A stretch of 64,000 bases of DNA from Thermoleophilum album (lineage in GTDB: Bacteria; Actinomycetota; Thermoleophilia; Solirubrobacterales; Thermoleophilaceae), in contig NZ_FNWJ01000001.1 in NCBI RefSeq assembly GCF_900108055.1, positions 1,116,001 to 1,180,000 of the forward strand, written 5' to 3'. Both the position numbers and the translations under genes were made by a program. The notes beneath the pieces are model-generated. The model worked only from the letters and a program-made list of their open reading frames with translations, ran no database searches and had not been told where the DNA came from. The stretch's first letter is position 1; every line of letters starts with the position of its first letter. Below are positions 50,678 through 59,641 of this stretch, in pieces.

Positions 50678-53600
50678 ATGTCGTTACGTTTGGTGCTCGG
50701 TCCCGCCAACGCCGGCAAGGCCGGGCGCGTGCTCGGTGCCCTGCGTTCCGCCGGCGACCGCGAGCGGATCGTCTGTCTGCCGCGGGCCGCGGATGTAGAG
50801 CTCGCGCGTCGCGAGCTCGCCGCCGCGGGTGCGGCGCTCGGTGTCCGCGCCCTCAACTTCCCGGGGCTCGTCGACTATCTCGCTGAGCGCCTGGAGGTGG
50901 CAGACGCACCGCTTTCGCAGCCAGCGCTCGCGCTCGTTACGCGGCGGGCGATCGAGAGCACCGAGCTCGTAGAGCTGGCTGCGGCGAGCAAGACCCCCGG
51001 CTTCGTGAGCGCGGTGGTCGAGGCGCTCGCCGAATTCGACCAAGCGGCTGCCGACCCCGAGCGTTTGGCGGAGCGCTCGCGGCGGGTCGCGGCGTCGGGG
51101 CCAGATAGCGCCGAGGGCCGCGAGCTGCGCGAGCTGCTAGCGATCCACCGGCGACGGCGCGAGTTCCTAGAGCGGATCGGGCGCGCGACCGACGAGCGGC
51201 GCGCCCGCCTCTGCGCCGAGCGTCTGTCCGAGCGACCGAAAGCGCTTTACAGCTCGGCGTCGCCGCCGCTTCTCGGTCTTTACGGCTACGACGACTTCAT
51301 GCCCGTCCAGCGCGACCTCCTGAAGCTGCTCAGCGAGCAGGCGGGCTGGGAGCTGATCGTCTCGCTCCCGTACGAGCGCCGCGGCGCCAACGGCCGCGAC
51401 GGCGTGCGGCCGGTGTTCGCTGCGGTCGCTGCGACCGTCGAGTTCCTGCGCCCGCAACGCCGCGAGCTTGTCGAGGAGTTACCCGCCTCGCCCCGCTACT
51501 ACCGCGGGAGCGGGGCGCGAGCGCTGCACCAGCTCGAACGCGGACTGTTCGAACCGGCGGCGGGGCCGATCGACCCTGGGGGGGCGATCGAGGCGCTGCG
51601 CGCCGGTGGTGGCGAAGCCGAGCGGGAGCTGGTTGCCGAGAGCGTCGCGCGGCTGATCGAAGAGGATGGTTTCGACCCGCGGGAGATCGCGGTCGTGGTG
51701 CCCACCCGCGGGCGCTCGCTGGAGGTCGGCGCAGCGCTGGCGGCGCTCGGTATCGAGCACACGGTGGCGGCGCGACTGCCGCTGCCGCACACGCCGCTCG
51801 GCGCGGGGCTCGTGGCGCTCGCGCGAACAGCGCTGTCGCCCGAGGCGACGGCGGCGGAAGAGATCCTGCGTTACCTGCGGCTGCCCGGGATCGCCGAGCC
51901 GGCGCGCGTCGATTACCTCGAGGAGCAACTGCGGCGTCGAGGGCTAACGACGGCGCGCGAGCTGCTCGAGCTGCTCGCCTCCGGAGGCGACCGCAGTCGT
52001 GGCCCGCGCGGCGGCGGGAGCGATCGTCTGCATCGCACGCTCGAGGGTCTGCGGGAAGCTGCGCGCCAGGGCGTCGACGCTTTTTCCGAGCGGCTCGACC
52101 GGGAGCTCGATCGCCTGCTCGCCGCACCGCTTCTTGGAGAGGCCGCAGCGGTCGCCGAAAAGCGCCCCGCCGGCACCGCCGCGCACCGGGCGACGCGTCG
52201 TCTCTTGCGCGAGCTTGCGTCGATCGCTGCCGCCGGCAACCCGCTCGGTCTCGAGCCCAGCGACGTCCTGTGGGCGCTCGAACGCGCGCTCGTCGAGTCG
52301 CCGGCGAGCGACCGCACAGGGCGGGTGACGGTGGCTTCCCCCGCCGAGGTGCGGGCGCGCCGTTGGCGGGCGGTCATCGTCACTGGCCTCGAGGCCGGCT
52401 CGTTCCCGCGTAGCGAACCGGTCGAGGGGGTGTTCGGGGACGCTCACCGCAAGCTGCTCGCCGACTCCTACGGGTTGCGCCTCGAGGCGGGCCCGCGCAC
52501 GATCGAGCGGGAGCGCTTCCTCTTCTACGCCTGCTGCTCGCGTGCGGAGGAGCGGCTCGTCGTCTCTTCGCGCGAGTGCGACGACGACGGACGCCCGCTC
52601 GAGCCATCCCCGTTCTTGCGCGAGCTGCGTCGACTGATGCCGAAGGTCCCGGTGCGTCGCCGCCGGATCGGCGAGCTACCGTCGCGGTCGCGGTCGCGGT
52701 CGCGGTCGCGGTCGCTGCTGTTGCCGCGGCCGCAACAGCGACCGCGACCGCCGGTCACCCGCCCGCTGCTGCCCTCAGAACTCACGAAGCCGGCGCTGCG
52801 GCTCCTGGTCGGCAACGACGAGTATGCCGTCGCCGATCTCGAGCGCTTCGCCCAATGTCGCGCGGCGTGGTTGATCGAGCGGGTGGTGCGGCCCCGGTCG
52901 ATCGATCCGGACACCGACGCCCTGGTCGCCGGCACGATCGTGCACGGGGCGCTGCGCAGGCTTTACAGCGAGCTGTTTACGCGCCCGGGCGAGGGTGTGC
53001 GTGAGTCTTCCAGGGAGCGCGTACGTAAGTGCCCCAGGGAGCAGGTACGCGCGGCGGTGCGTAGAGCCGCCCGCGAGCACCTCGGCGAGGGCGTCGACCT
53101 CGATTCGCCGCGCTTGCGTCCCTTGCTGGCGCGCGCAGCGCACGCGGTGACGCGCGCCCTGCGGCTCGACGCGAAGCTCCTGTGGGGAAAGGAGTTCGAA
53201 CCGCGGCCCGAGCTCCTCGAGGTCTCCTTCGGCGGAGACACACCACCGCTCGAGCTCGGGGGTATCAAGCTGCGTGGGCGCATCGACCGTATCGATGTGG
53301 CGCCCGCCGGCGACGGCCCTGCGCGGCGCGCCGTGATCGTCGACTACAAGACCGGCCGACCGGACAGCGGGGCCGCACATGGGAAGTGGCTGGAGCGCGG
53401 GGTTCTCCAGGCGGGCGTGTACATGCTGGCGGCGCGCGAGCTCCGCGGCGCCGACGGCGCGAAGTTGGCTCCCGAGGGCGGCATTTACGCCTTCCTCGGC
53501 AACGACCCCGGCGTGCGCGGCGCACTCTCCGACGGCGCCGCCGGTCCCGGCCTAAGCCGGCAAGCGAAACGCTCGCTCTGCCTCGACGCAGACGAGCTCG

Positions 53601-56600
53601 AGGAGTTGTTGGAAGCGGTCGAGGAGCGAGTGGCCGAGCTTGTAGGGGAGCTTTCCGGGGGGTCGACAGTTTCCATTGAGCCCAACGCGGAGCGCTGTTC
53701 GAGTCGTGGGACCTGTTCTTACCCTGGGTTCTGCCGCCTCGAGAAGCAGTCATTCGTGGCGGGCAGCGAGGGAGGCGCCGTGTACGCCGAGGCGGCCGCA
53801 GCGGGCCGCCACATCGAGGAGGCCGCAGCGGACCCGCCTAGCGCCGCGTCGGAGGCGGACGCGGACGAGGCGGGGTCCTCCGACGCTCAGGCGGCGCTCA
53901 CGCTCGACGAGGTCGTCGCCGCGCCGGCGGCGCTGAGCGCCGATGATCTAACCCCCGAGCAGCAGGCGGCGGTGGAGAACTCTGAAGACCCGCTCGTCGT
54001 CGTCGCCGCCGGCGCTGGGGTCGGCAAGACTCGTGTCCTCGTCGAGCGCTACGTCAAGCGGCTCCGCGACGAGCTTCAGCGCGAGCCCAGCGCAGCTGGC
54101 GCCGCCGTCGAGCGCCTGGTCGCGATCACCTTCACTGAGAAAGCAGCCGCGGAAATGCGCGAGCGCATCGCCGGTCGTCTACGCGCAATCGCCGACCGCG
54201 AGCGCGACCGGACGCTGGCGGACGCAGTCGAGGCGCTCGAGGGGGCGCCGATCTCGACCGTTCACTCGTTCTGCGCGCGCCTGTTGCGCAAGGAAGCCGT
54301 GCGGGCCGGTCTCGATCCGCACTTTCGCGTTCTCGATGAGCATGAGCAGCGGCGGGTGGCCGAGCGCGCGCTCGATCTTGCGCTCGAAAGGTTCACGGCG
54401 GCAAAGGGCGAAGTCGGCGACCGTGCCGCCGAGTTCATGGCCCGCTACGGTGCCGAGCAGCTGCGCTCCGACTTGCAAGCGGTGCACGCCGCGCTGCGTG
54501 CAGGTGCACTACCGCCGCCCGGCGCCTTCAAATCCTCCGACGCCTCCAACTCGTGGTGCCCGAAGTGCGGGCTCCCATTCTTCCCGGGTGCCGGCGCGCA
54601 GGCAGCGAACGGCGCCGATCGGACCTCCGAGCCCGGCGGGGGGTCGCCCGAAGCGGACGAAGCGCTCTTCTCGCGCGCCCTGCACGAGTTCGCGCACGCC
54701 TACGCCGACGAGCTGGAGCGCCGCTCGCTCTTGGACTTCGACGATCTCGAGCGGCGAGCGGTCGCTTTGCTCGAAGGCGATCCCGCGGTCGGCGCCCGTT
54801 GGCGGGGAGCGCTCAGCGAGATCCTCGTTGACGAGGCCCAGGATCTGAGTCCGCTGCAGCATCGCCTGCTTCGTGCGCTGCACGGTGGCGAGGGGTCCGC
54901 GGGTAGCGAAGGCGCCCCCGCTGGCGACGGCCCCGTGGGTGCCGACGGCGCCCCGCGGCCGACCCTTTTCCTGGTCGGCGACGAGCGGCAGTCGATCTAC
55001 GGCTTCCGGCACGCCGAGGTGGCGCTCTTCACCGAGACCACCGATTGCGCTGAAAAGGCCGGCGCCTTGATCGCCGTCGACACGAACTTCCGCAGCCATC
55101 CGGCGCTTCTCGACGTTGTGAACGGCACCTTTTCGCAGCTCTGGGGCGAGCCTCCGGAGCCCTCGCGCGAGAGTCGGCAGCGCCCACCGTGGGCGGCCCG
55201 TCACCGCGACCTCAAGCCCGGCCGCGAAGCCCAGCGCAACGACGAAGGTCCGCGCGTGGACCTGCTAGTGGTCGCCGCCCCCAGCAAGGCCCGTGCACGC
55301 TCGTCTGCGGGAGCGGGTGGTGGCGCACAAGCGGCCGCGTCGCTGACCGCGAGGGAGGCCCGGCAAGCGGAGGCCTGGCTGCTTGCCGACTACGTCTGGA
55401 AGCTTGCGCACGAAGGGGCGGAGAAGAATGGGGCCGAGAACCCCGGCGAGGTTCAGTGGGGCAGCTGGGCGCTGCTTCTGCGTAGCAGCAGCGACGCGGT
55501 GGTTTTCGAACGCGCCTTGGTGGCGCGGGGGATTCCCGTCTACAACGGCGCCGGCCGCGGCTTTTTTGCCCAGCTCCCCGTCCATGACGTGCTCAATTGG
55601 TTGCGGGTGCTCGCCAACCCGCGCGACGAGACCGCGCTGGCGGAGCTTTTGCTGTCACCGCTTGTGGGACTCGAGGCACAGAGCATCGCCTGGTTGGCCC
55701 TCGCGCCCGAGCTAGATCGGGACGGCGGGGGCGTGGGCGGCGAGTCGGCACGGCGGCCGCGCCGCGGGTCGCTTTGGGAGCGGTTACGCCGCGCGGCGGA
55801 ACTCGGATCGGAGGTCGCAACTGCGCTGCCCAAGGACCAACGCGAACTTCTCGAGTGGGTGGTCGCGACGGTGGAGGACGAGCGCGCCAGCCTCGACGAA
55901 CGACCCCTGGAGGAGCTGATCGAGCGGTGTCTCGAGCTCACCGGTTACCACAGCTATCTGTTGTCTTTGCCCGACGGGGTGCGCCGGCTCGCGAACGTGC
56001 GCAAGTTGCGTCTGATTGCGCGCGCCTTCGAGCGCGTCGAGGGTCGCGACCTGCGGGGCTTTTGCGACTCGGTACGCGAGCGGCAGATCGGCGGCGAGGC
56101 GCGCGAACCGGAGGCCGCGTTGGCGAGTGAGGGTGCCGGGTCGCTGCGGATTCTCACGATCCACCAGTCGAAGGGCCTCGAGTTCGACAACGTGATCGTC
56201 GCCGACCTCGGCCGCACACCGGCTCGCGGTCGCGACAGCGGTGTGCTGGTTGTATTCGATGGCGGTGGGCCGCGGCTTGCCACCCGCCTGCGGCCGGCGC
56301 CGACGCTCGCCACGGACAGCGACCGGGAATACATCGAGAGCGCAGATTGGAAGGACCTCCAGAAGGTGATCAAGGCGCGCGGCCAGGCGGAGGAGGAGCG
56401 CCTTGTCTACGTGGCGATGACGCGCGCCCGCGAGCGCTTGATCCTCAGCGGTCGCTGCGACCCGGAGCTGCTCGAGCGGCCAGCGGCGCCCAATCCGCGC
56501 GAGCGGTCCCGAACGAGCAGCGGGGCCAAGCAGCACTCATCGGGCGCGTCGGCTCTGGACGAGTACGCCGATCGCGCGAAGCTCCCGCTCGCCGACTGGT

Positions 56601-57742
56601 TGTTCCCGGTGCTTCTCACGAACGGCGACAAGGTGCGGGTGACGAAGTGGGGGCCCTCGACGCCGGCGAACGCACGGCAGGCGCGTGGAGAGACGGTGGC
56701 GGGCGAAACCGCAGCAAGAAGCGTTGCCGACGCGGCTGCTGCGCCTGCTGCGACCGTCGCCTCCCCGGAAGCGGCGCCGCCGCGGGGGTGCCCAGGCGCG
56801 CCTTCCGTGAGCGAGGGGCGGCGACATCGAGTGTGCCCGCAACCGATTACAGAGCGCCCGCGCCCGAAATCCGAGCTTGTGCCGCGCTTGAGCTACACGC
56901 AGCTCTCGCTGTACGAGCGCTGCGGCTACCGCTACTACCTGGAGCGGGTGGCTGGCCTCACCGGTCGACCCGAGGACGACCGCCCTTGTGGCGCGCCAGC
57001 CGGCCGGCCGTCGCCGGGTGGGGCGCAAACGGTTGGCGACCGCCAGGCCGATCTCTCGTACCTGCTGGCGCGGGGGCGAATCGTGCATGCCCTGCTGGAG
57101 CGGATCGACCTGCGAAAGCCCCGGCCGCCGAGCCGTGACGAGGTGACGGAGGCGCTCGCTGCCCTCGGCGTAAGTGAAGAGCAGCGGCGCTCTGACGCCA
57201 AACTCTTGTGCGACCAGATCGACCGCTGGTTGCGAAGTCCGCTTGCCCAGCGCCTCCGTGGTTTTCGCGAATTGCGACGCGAGTATCCGTTCCTGCTGGT
57301 TGAACCCCTCACAGTGACCGGTGTCTTCGACCTCTGGGCGCAAAGTGCGGATGGCACCGGGAAGGACACCGTCGTGGTCGTCGACTACAAAACCGACCGG
57401 CTCGATGCACGCGACCCGGCGCAGTTGGTAGCCGACCGCTACGCCTTGCAGCAAGAGATTTATGGACTGGCCGCTTTGTGCGCTGGTGCGCCTTCGGTGG
57501 AGGTCGCGCACGTGTTTCTCGAGCGCCCGGAAGATCCGGTTGTGAAGCGCTTCGAGCGCGCCCAGCAGGAGGCGCTCAAGAGGGCGCTACACGAGCGGGC
57601 GGCGGGAATCGCGGCGGGCCGCTTCGAGCCGACCGAAAACCCCCATTTGGGCATCTGCCAAGGGTGTCCTGGTCGCGCCGGACTTTGCAAATGGCCGCCG
57701 GAGCTGACCGGTCGCTCCACCCCCGCCGCGACCACGGCTTAG
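50678..57742 (+). CDS. AddB-AddA fused helicase-nuclease, 2354 residues
   Basis: One chain containing what are normally two subunits. Half 1 (1 to about 1025) is AddB-like: a degenerate Walker A G-P-A-N-A-G-K-A, L-Y-G-Y-D-D-F, P-L-P-H-T-P-L-G, R-E-R-F-L-F-Y-A-C-C-S-R-A, then a PD-(D/E)XK nuclease with G-T-I-V-H-G, D870, D889-Y-K891, and cysteines C727, C1007, C1013, C1019. A low-complexity linker (about 1030-1080) follows. Half 2 is AddA-like: A-G-A-G-V-G-K-T (K1117), V-D-E-A-Q-D (D1385), G-D-E-R-Q-S-I-Y-G-F, H-Q-S-K-G-L-E-F, V-A-M-T-R-A-R, and a second nuclease with H, D2218, D2236-Y-K2238 and cysteines C2082, C2327, C2330, C2337. It should process DNA ends for recombination, like AddAB/AdnAB. 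Confidence 0.92.
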   Translation: MSLRLVLGPANAGKAGRVLGALRSAGDRERIVCLPRAADVELARRELAAAGAALGVRALNFPGLVDYLAERLEVADAPLSQPALALVTRRAIESTELVELAAASKTPGFVSAVVEALAEFDQAAADPERLAERSRRVAASGPDSAEGRELRELLAIHRRRREFLERIGRATDERRARLCAERLSERPKALYSSASPPLLGLYGYDDFMPVQRDLLKLLSEQAGWELIVSLPYERRGANGRDGVRPVFAAVAATVEFLRPQRRELVEELPASPRYYRGSGARALHQLERGLFEPAAGPIDPGGAIEALRAGGGEAERELVAESVARLIEEDGFDPREIAVVVPTRGRSLEVGAALAALGIEHTVAARLPLPHTPLGAGLVALARTALSPEATAAEEILRYLRLPGIAEPARVDYLEEQLRRRGLTTARELLELLASGGDRSRGPRGGGSDRLHRTLEGLREAARQGVDAFSERLDRELDRLLAAPLLGEAAAVAEKRPAGTAAHRATRRLLRELASIAAAGNPLGLEPSDVLWALERALVESPASDRTGRVTVASPAEVRARRWRAVIVTGLEAGSFPRSEPVEGVFGDAHRKLLADSYGLRLEAGPRTIERERFLFYACCSRAEERLVVSSRECDDDGRPLEPSPFLRELRRLMPKVPVRRRRIGELPSRSRSRSRSRSLLLPRPQQRPRPPVTRPLLPSELTKPALRLLVGNDEYAVADLERFAQCRAAWLIERVVRPRSIDPDTDALVAGTIVHGALRRLYSELFTRPGEGVRESSRERVRKCPREQVRAAVRRAAREHLGEGVDLDSPRLRPLLARAAHAVTRALRLDAKLLWGKEFEPRPELLEVSFGGDTPPLELGGIKLRGRIDRIDVAPAGDGPARRAVIVDYKTGRPDSGAAHGKWLERGVLQAGVYMLAARELRGADGAKLAPEGGIYAFLGNDPGVRGALSDGAAGPGLSRQAKRSLCLDADELEELLEAVEERVAELVGELSGGSTVSIEPNAERCSSRGTCSYPGFCRLEKQSFVAGSEGGAVYAEAAAAGRHIEEAAADPPSAASEADADEAGSSDAQAALTLDEVVAAPAALSADDLTPEQQAAVENSEDPLVVVAAGAGVGKTRVLVERYVKRLRDELQREPSAAGAAVERLVAITFTEKAAAEMRERIAGRLRAIADRERDRTLADAVEALEGAPISTVHSFCARLLRKEAVRAGLDPHFRVLDEHEQRRVAERALDLALERFTAAKGEVGDRAAEFMARYGAEQLRSDLQAVHAALRAGALPPPGAFKSSDASNSWCPKCGLPFFPGAGAQAANGADRTSEPGGGSPEADEALFSRALHEFAHAYADELERRSLLDFDDLERRAVALLEGDPAVGARWRGALSEILVDEAQDLSPLQHRLLRALHGGEGSAGSEGAPAGDGPVGADGAPRPTLFLVGDERQSIYGFRHAEVALFTETTDCAEKAGALIAVDTNFRSHPALLDVVNGTFSQLWGEPPEPSRESRQRPPWAARHRDLKPGREAQRNDEGPRVDLLVVAAPSKARARSSAGAGGGAQAAASLTAREARQAEAWLLADYVWKLAHEGAEKNGAENPGEVQWGSWALLLRSSSDAVVFERALVARGIPVYNGAGRGFFAQLPVHDVLNWLRVLANPRDETALAELLLSPLVGLEAQSIAWLALAPELDRDGGGVGGESARRPRRGSLWERLRRAAELGSEVATALPKDQRELLEWVVATVEDERASLDERPLEELIERCLELTGYHSYLLSLPDGVRRLANVRKLRLIARAFERVEGRDLRGFCDSVRERQIGGEAREPEAALASEGAGSLRILTIHQSKGLEFDNVIVADLGRTPARGRDSGVLVVFDGGGPRLATRLRPAPTLATDSDREYIESADWKDLQKVIKARGQAEEERLVYVAMTRARERLILSGRCDPELLERPAAPNPRERSRTSSGAKQHSSGASALDEYADRAKLPLADWLFPVLLTNGDKVRVTKWGPSTPANARQARGETVAGETAARSVADAAAAPAATVASPEAAPPRGCPGAPSVSEGRRHRVCPQPITERPRPKSELVPRLSYTQLSLYERCGYRYYLERVAGLTGRPEDDRPCGAPAGRPSPGGAQTVGDRQADLSYLLARGRIVHALLERIDLRKPRPPSRDEVTEALAALGVSEEQRRSDAKLLCDQIDRWLRSPLAQRLRGFRELRREYPFLLVEPLTVTGVFDLWAQSADGTGKDTVVVVDYKTDRLDARDPAQLVADRYALQQEIYGLAALCAGAPSVEVAHVFLERPEDPVVKRFERAQQEALKRALHERAAGIAAGRFEPTENPHLGICQGCPGRAGLCKWPPELTGRSTPAATTA
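52681..52750 (+). repeat. hexamer repeat and hairpin inside the AddB half
   Basis: Six copies of GTCGCG (last GTCGCT) at 52681-52716 encode Ser-Arg dipeptides. They merge into an inverted repeat: CGGTCGCGGTCGCTG (52703-52717) pairs perfectly with CAGCGACCGCGACCG (52736-52750), with a smaller TTGC/GCAA stem inside. It falls in the linker between the AddB motor and its nuclease domain, where length change is tolerated because the unit is six bases. Confidence 0.8.
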
Positions 57743-57772
57743 CGGCGCACGGCTTGGGAGCTTCGTGGCGGC

Positions 57773-57819
57773 GTTGACAAATGTGCCGGCATGGTCGACG
57801 GTGCCGGCACATGGTCAAC
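57773..57819. repeat. large interrupted inverted repeat after the fusion gene
   Basis: GTTGAC (57773-57778) and ATGTGCCGGCA (57781-57791) pair with TGCCGGCACAT (57802-57812) and GTCAAC (57814-57819). The ten-base centre includes GTCGAC. In total 17 base pairs form. The shorter unit GTGCCGGC occurs three times in a row here. It may be a protein-binding site or an RNA structure ahead of the gene at 57916. Confidence 0.75.
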
Positions 57820-57821
57820 GG

Positions 57822-57842
57822 TGCCGGCGGCGGCAACTTTTT
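57822..57842 (+). terminator. weak intrinsic terminator downstream of the fusion gene
   Basis: TGCCG (57822-57826) pairs with CGGCA (57831-57835) over a four-base loop, followed by AC and five T. The stem is short, but it directly follows the larger inverted repeat, which could help. It would end the mRNA that starts upstream of the zinc-knuckle gene. Confidence 0.45.
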
Positions 57843-57915
57843 CCGTCGGCAGCCGTCCATATCTTCCGGGGCGACGCGCAGGCTCGAAGGACCGACACGG
57901 AAGACCAGGGACGAG

Positions 57916-58371
57916 ATGCCGCTTTGCTTTATCGAGCCAAGGGATGCAATCAGGGTGATCGCCGACAGCGTTGGTCGCGAGGCGCGCAGACAGCTTCTTG
58001 ATGGGATCATCCGCGCCTGGGTCGACGAGATCCCCGAGGACGAGCTCGAGCACCACTACGCGCGCGCTCTGGAGGAGCTCGATGAGGAGAACCTGTCGAT
58101 GCTCGCTGCGTGGCACGCCGGCTTCGACGTTGGGCGTCCAGTAGCCAACAAGGATTTCTTGGTGCGCGCCTTCCCGCGGCTTGGCCGTCATCGGCGAGAG
58201 GCCCTGCGCATCGCTGCTGTGTTCCGCGGCGAGGAGGCTCTCGACTCTGGTGCTAGCGAGCGCGCGGCGCTGGAGGCGGTGCTGCCGCGTCTTTCCGATG
58301 AGCGGCTGCTCGAGCTGACCTGCGAGGCGCTCGAGATCTACTGCTGGGACCGTCTCGGGGCCGACAACTAG
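57916..58371 (+). CDS. hypothetical protein, acidic and helical
   Basis: A 151-residue soluble protein, mostly helices (E-A-R-R-Q-L-L-D-G-I-I-R-A-W-V-D-E-I-P-E-D, then E-H-H-Y-A-R-A-L-E-E-L-D-E-E-N). Features: W-H-A-G-F-D-V-G-R-P-V-A-N-K-D-F and a C-terminal C-E-A-L-E-I-Y-C-W. No known domain, signal or membrane segment. The ATG at 57916 has AGGGA before it; the longer in-frame start at 57781 lies inside the inverted repeat. It may be under its own promoter. Function not proposed. Confidence 0.7.
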   Translation: MPLCFIEPRDAIRVIADSVGREARRQLLDGIIRAWVDEIPEDELEHHYARALEELDEENLSMLAAWHAGFDVGRPVANKDFLVRAFPRLGRHRREALRIAAVFRGEEALDSGASERAALEAVLPRLSDERLLELTCEALEIYCWDRLGADN

Positions 58372-58382
58372 CGGCGCGAGTG

Positions 58383-58403
58383 GGCGGCCGCGCGACGGCC
58401 GCC
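58383..58403. terminator. GC hairpin between convergent 57916 gene and 58492 lipoprotein
   Basis: GGCGGCCG (58383-58390) and CGGCCGCC (58396-58403) form a perfect eight-base stem with loop CGCGA. A second small hairpin, GCCCCG-CA-CGGGGC, is at 58441-58454. No T-run follows. The 120-bp convergent gap holds nothing else. Confidence 0.5.
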
Positions 58404-58491
58404 GTGCAGCGAGGCGGCGCGGCGGCGCCGCTGTGAGCGGGCCCCGCACGGGGCGTGGCTGCCCCGCGCGGGACGTGGTGGTGCTGGACGG

Positions 58492-59220
58492 TTATTGCGC
58501 GCGTGCGTCGCGGATGCTCACGATGGCGCTGTCGCTAGGCACGCCGCGGCGGGTGTAGGCCCTGGCAGCGACGGTGTCGGCGCCGAGTACGCGGTCGGGT
58601 AGGGCGATCCGGACGGTGCCGGTCAGTGCCCGCACCTCTACCTCTTCGCTTGTGGCCGGGAAGGTCGCCTTGTCGGCGTCGCGCACAGTGAGCTCGATGA
58701 TGTGGGGCTTGCAGCGCCGGTCGAAGCGGTAGAAGCGGTATTTGACGGTGACGGTGCGCTGGTCGCTGCGTTCGGCCGAGATCCCGGGGCGCGGGGGGAG
58801 GTAGAAGATGCGCCGACCCCGCGAGCTGCGGTAGGTGCGCTTACCGCAGCCGCGTTGGGGCGGGATCGAAGTGCGCCGGGGCTTGGGTGGCAGCGTCACG
58901 ACCGTGCCGTCGCTGAGGGTTACCGTGCGGCCGTTTTGAGCAACGGTTTGGACGCTCTGCCCGGCCGCCTGCGCGGCTTCGCTCGCGTCGGCAGCGCCGG
59001 CCGGTGGGCCGCCTGCGGCGCCCGCCGGTCTTGTGCCGCCCATGGTGCTGGGTGTGCCGACAGCCGCCCGCTCCTTGTCGGAACCGCAACCCGCACCCAC
59101 GAGCGTCAGTGCGGCGGCCAGCAACAGGCCACCGACTGCCGCGCGCGAGGGGGCGAGCGGCGGATGCGCCGCGGTGAAACTGTTAGCACGGTCTTTCCTT
59201 TGCCTTGGTGAGTGCACCAT
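58492..59220 (-). CDS. lipoprotein, unknown
   Basis: A 242-residue exported lipoprotein. Signal G-L-L-L-A-A-A-L-T-L with lipobox V-G-A-G-C; a Gly/Ala/Pro/Ser-rich linker (about 50-100) precedes a beta-rich C-terminal domain with G-C-G-K-R-T-Y-R, Y-R-F-Y-R-F-D-R-R-C-K-P-H and V-R-A-L-T-G-T-V-R-I. Two mature-domain cysteines could make a disulfide. The ATG at 59220 is fixed by GGGGAGGAA eight bases upstream. The family is unknown. It is the last gene before the less GC-rich accessory segment. Confidence 0.8.
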   Translation of the reverse strand: MVHSPRQRKDRANSFTAAHPPLAPSRAAVGGLLLAAALTLVGAGCGSDKERAAVGTPSTMGGTRPAGAAGGPPAGAADASEAAQAAGQSVQTVAQNGRTVTLSDGTVVTLPPKPRRTSIPPQRGCGKRTYRSSRGRRIFYLPPRPGISAERSDQRTVTVKYRFYRFDRRCKPHIIELTVRDADKATFPATSEEVEVRALTGTVRIALPDRVLGADTVAARAYTRRGVPSDSAIVSIRDARAQ

Positions 59221-59275
59221 TTCGTTTCCTCCCCTGGGGGCCGTTCGTGAACGTAACACGCTGGTGCGTCACAGC

Positions 59276-59623
59276 TCAGTCGCCAACATAAAACCGTACC
59301 GGTACTACGATTCCGACCACTCCCCCGATGAGGAATGCGATTTCAACGAACCGGCTGTCTCGAGTGCGGACTGTTTGTGCTGCCCCCGCGATAGTGATGA
59401 GGATCGGCACGACCAGGAGCAGCAACCACAGACGGCTCTGGAGGAGGAGGTGGCAGGCTATGTGTAAGAACTTCACTTGATGTGGGCGGAGATGTACAGC
59501 GCAGCGACTCGCCGCGCCCCAGACAGCTACGAGTTGGATTGCGCAGGAGTGCGTAACAAAGAACGCGCAGAGCGCAAGCGGCGACGGGCCGGAAGCGTGA
59601 TCCTTGACATGAGTACGATTCAT
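59276..59623 (-). CDS. small membrane protein, three hydrophobic segments (array member d)
   Basis: A 115-residue protein of the accessory array. Three hydrophobic segments (about F-F-V-T-H-S-C-A-I-Q-L-V, L-W-L-L-L-L-V-V-P-I-L-I-T, and I-A-F-L-I-G-G-V-V-G-I-V), with a G-A-A-Q-T-V-R-T-R-D-S-R basic loop between the second and third, a pattern shared with its three neighbours. The start is uncertain (ATG at 59623; no clear ribosome binding site). It follows the 59642 gene by 18 bases. A role as a small immunity-like membrane protein is only inferred from position. Confidence 0.5.
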   Translation of the reverse strand: MNRTHVKDHASGPSPLALCAFFVTHSCAIQLVAVWGAASRCAVHLRPHQVKFLHIACHLLLQSRLWLLLLVVPILITIAGAAQTVRTRDSRFVEIAFLIGGVVGIVVPVRFYVGD

Positions 59624-59641
59624 GACCAACGATCTCTGCCG

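Noticed and set aside
52681-52716. GTCGCG repeats as a CRISPR-like array
   Set aside because: The unit is only six bases, has no spacers, and is in a coding frame.
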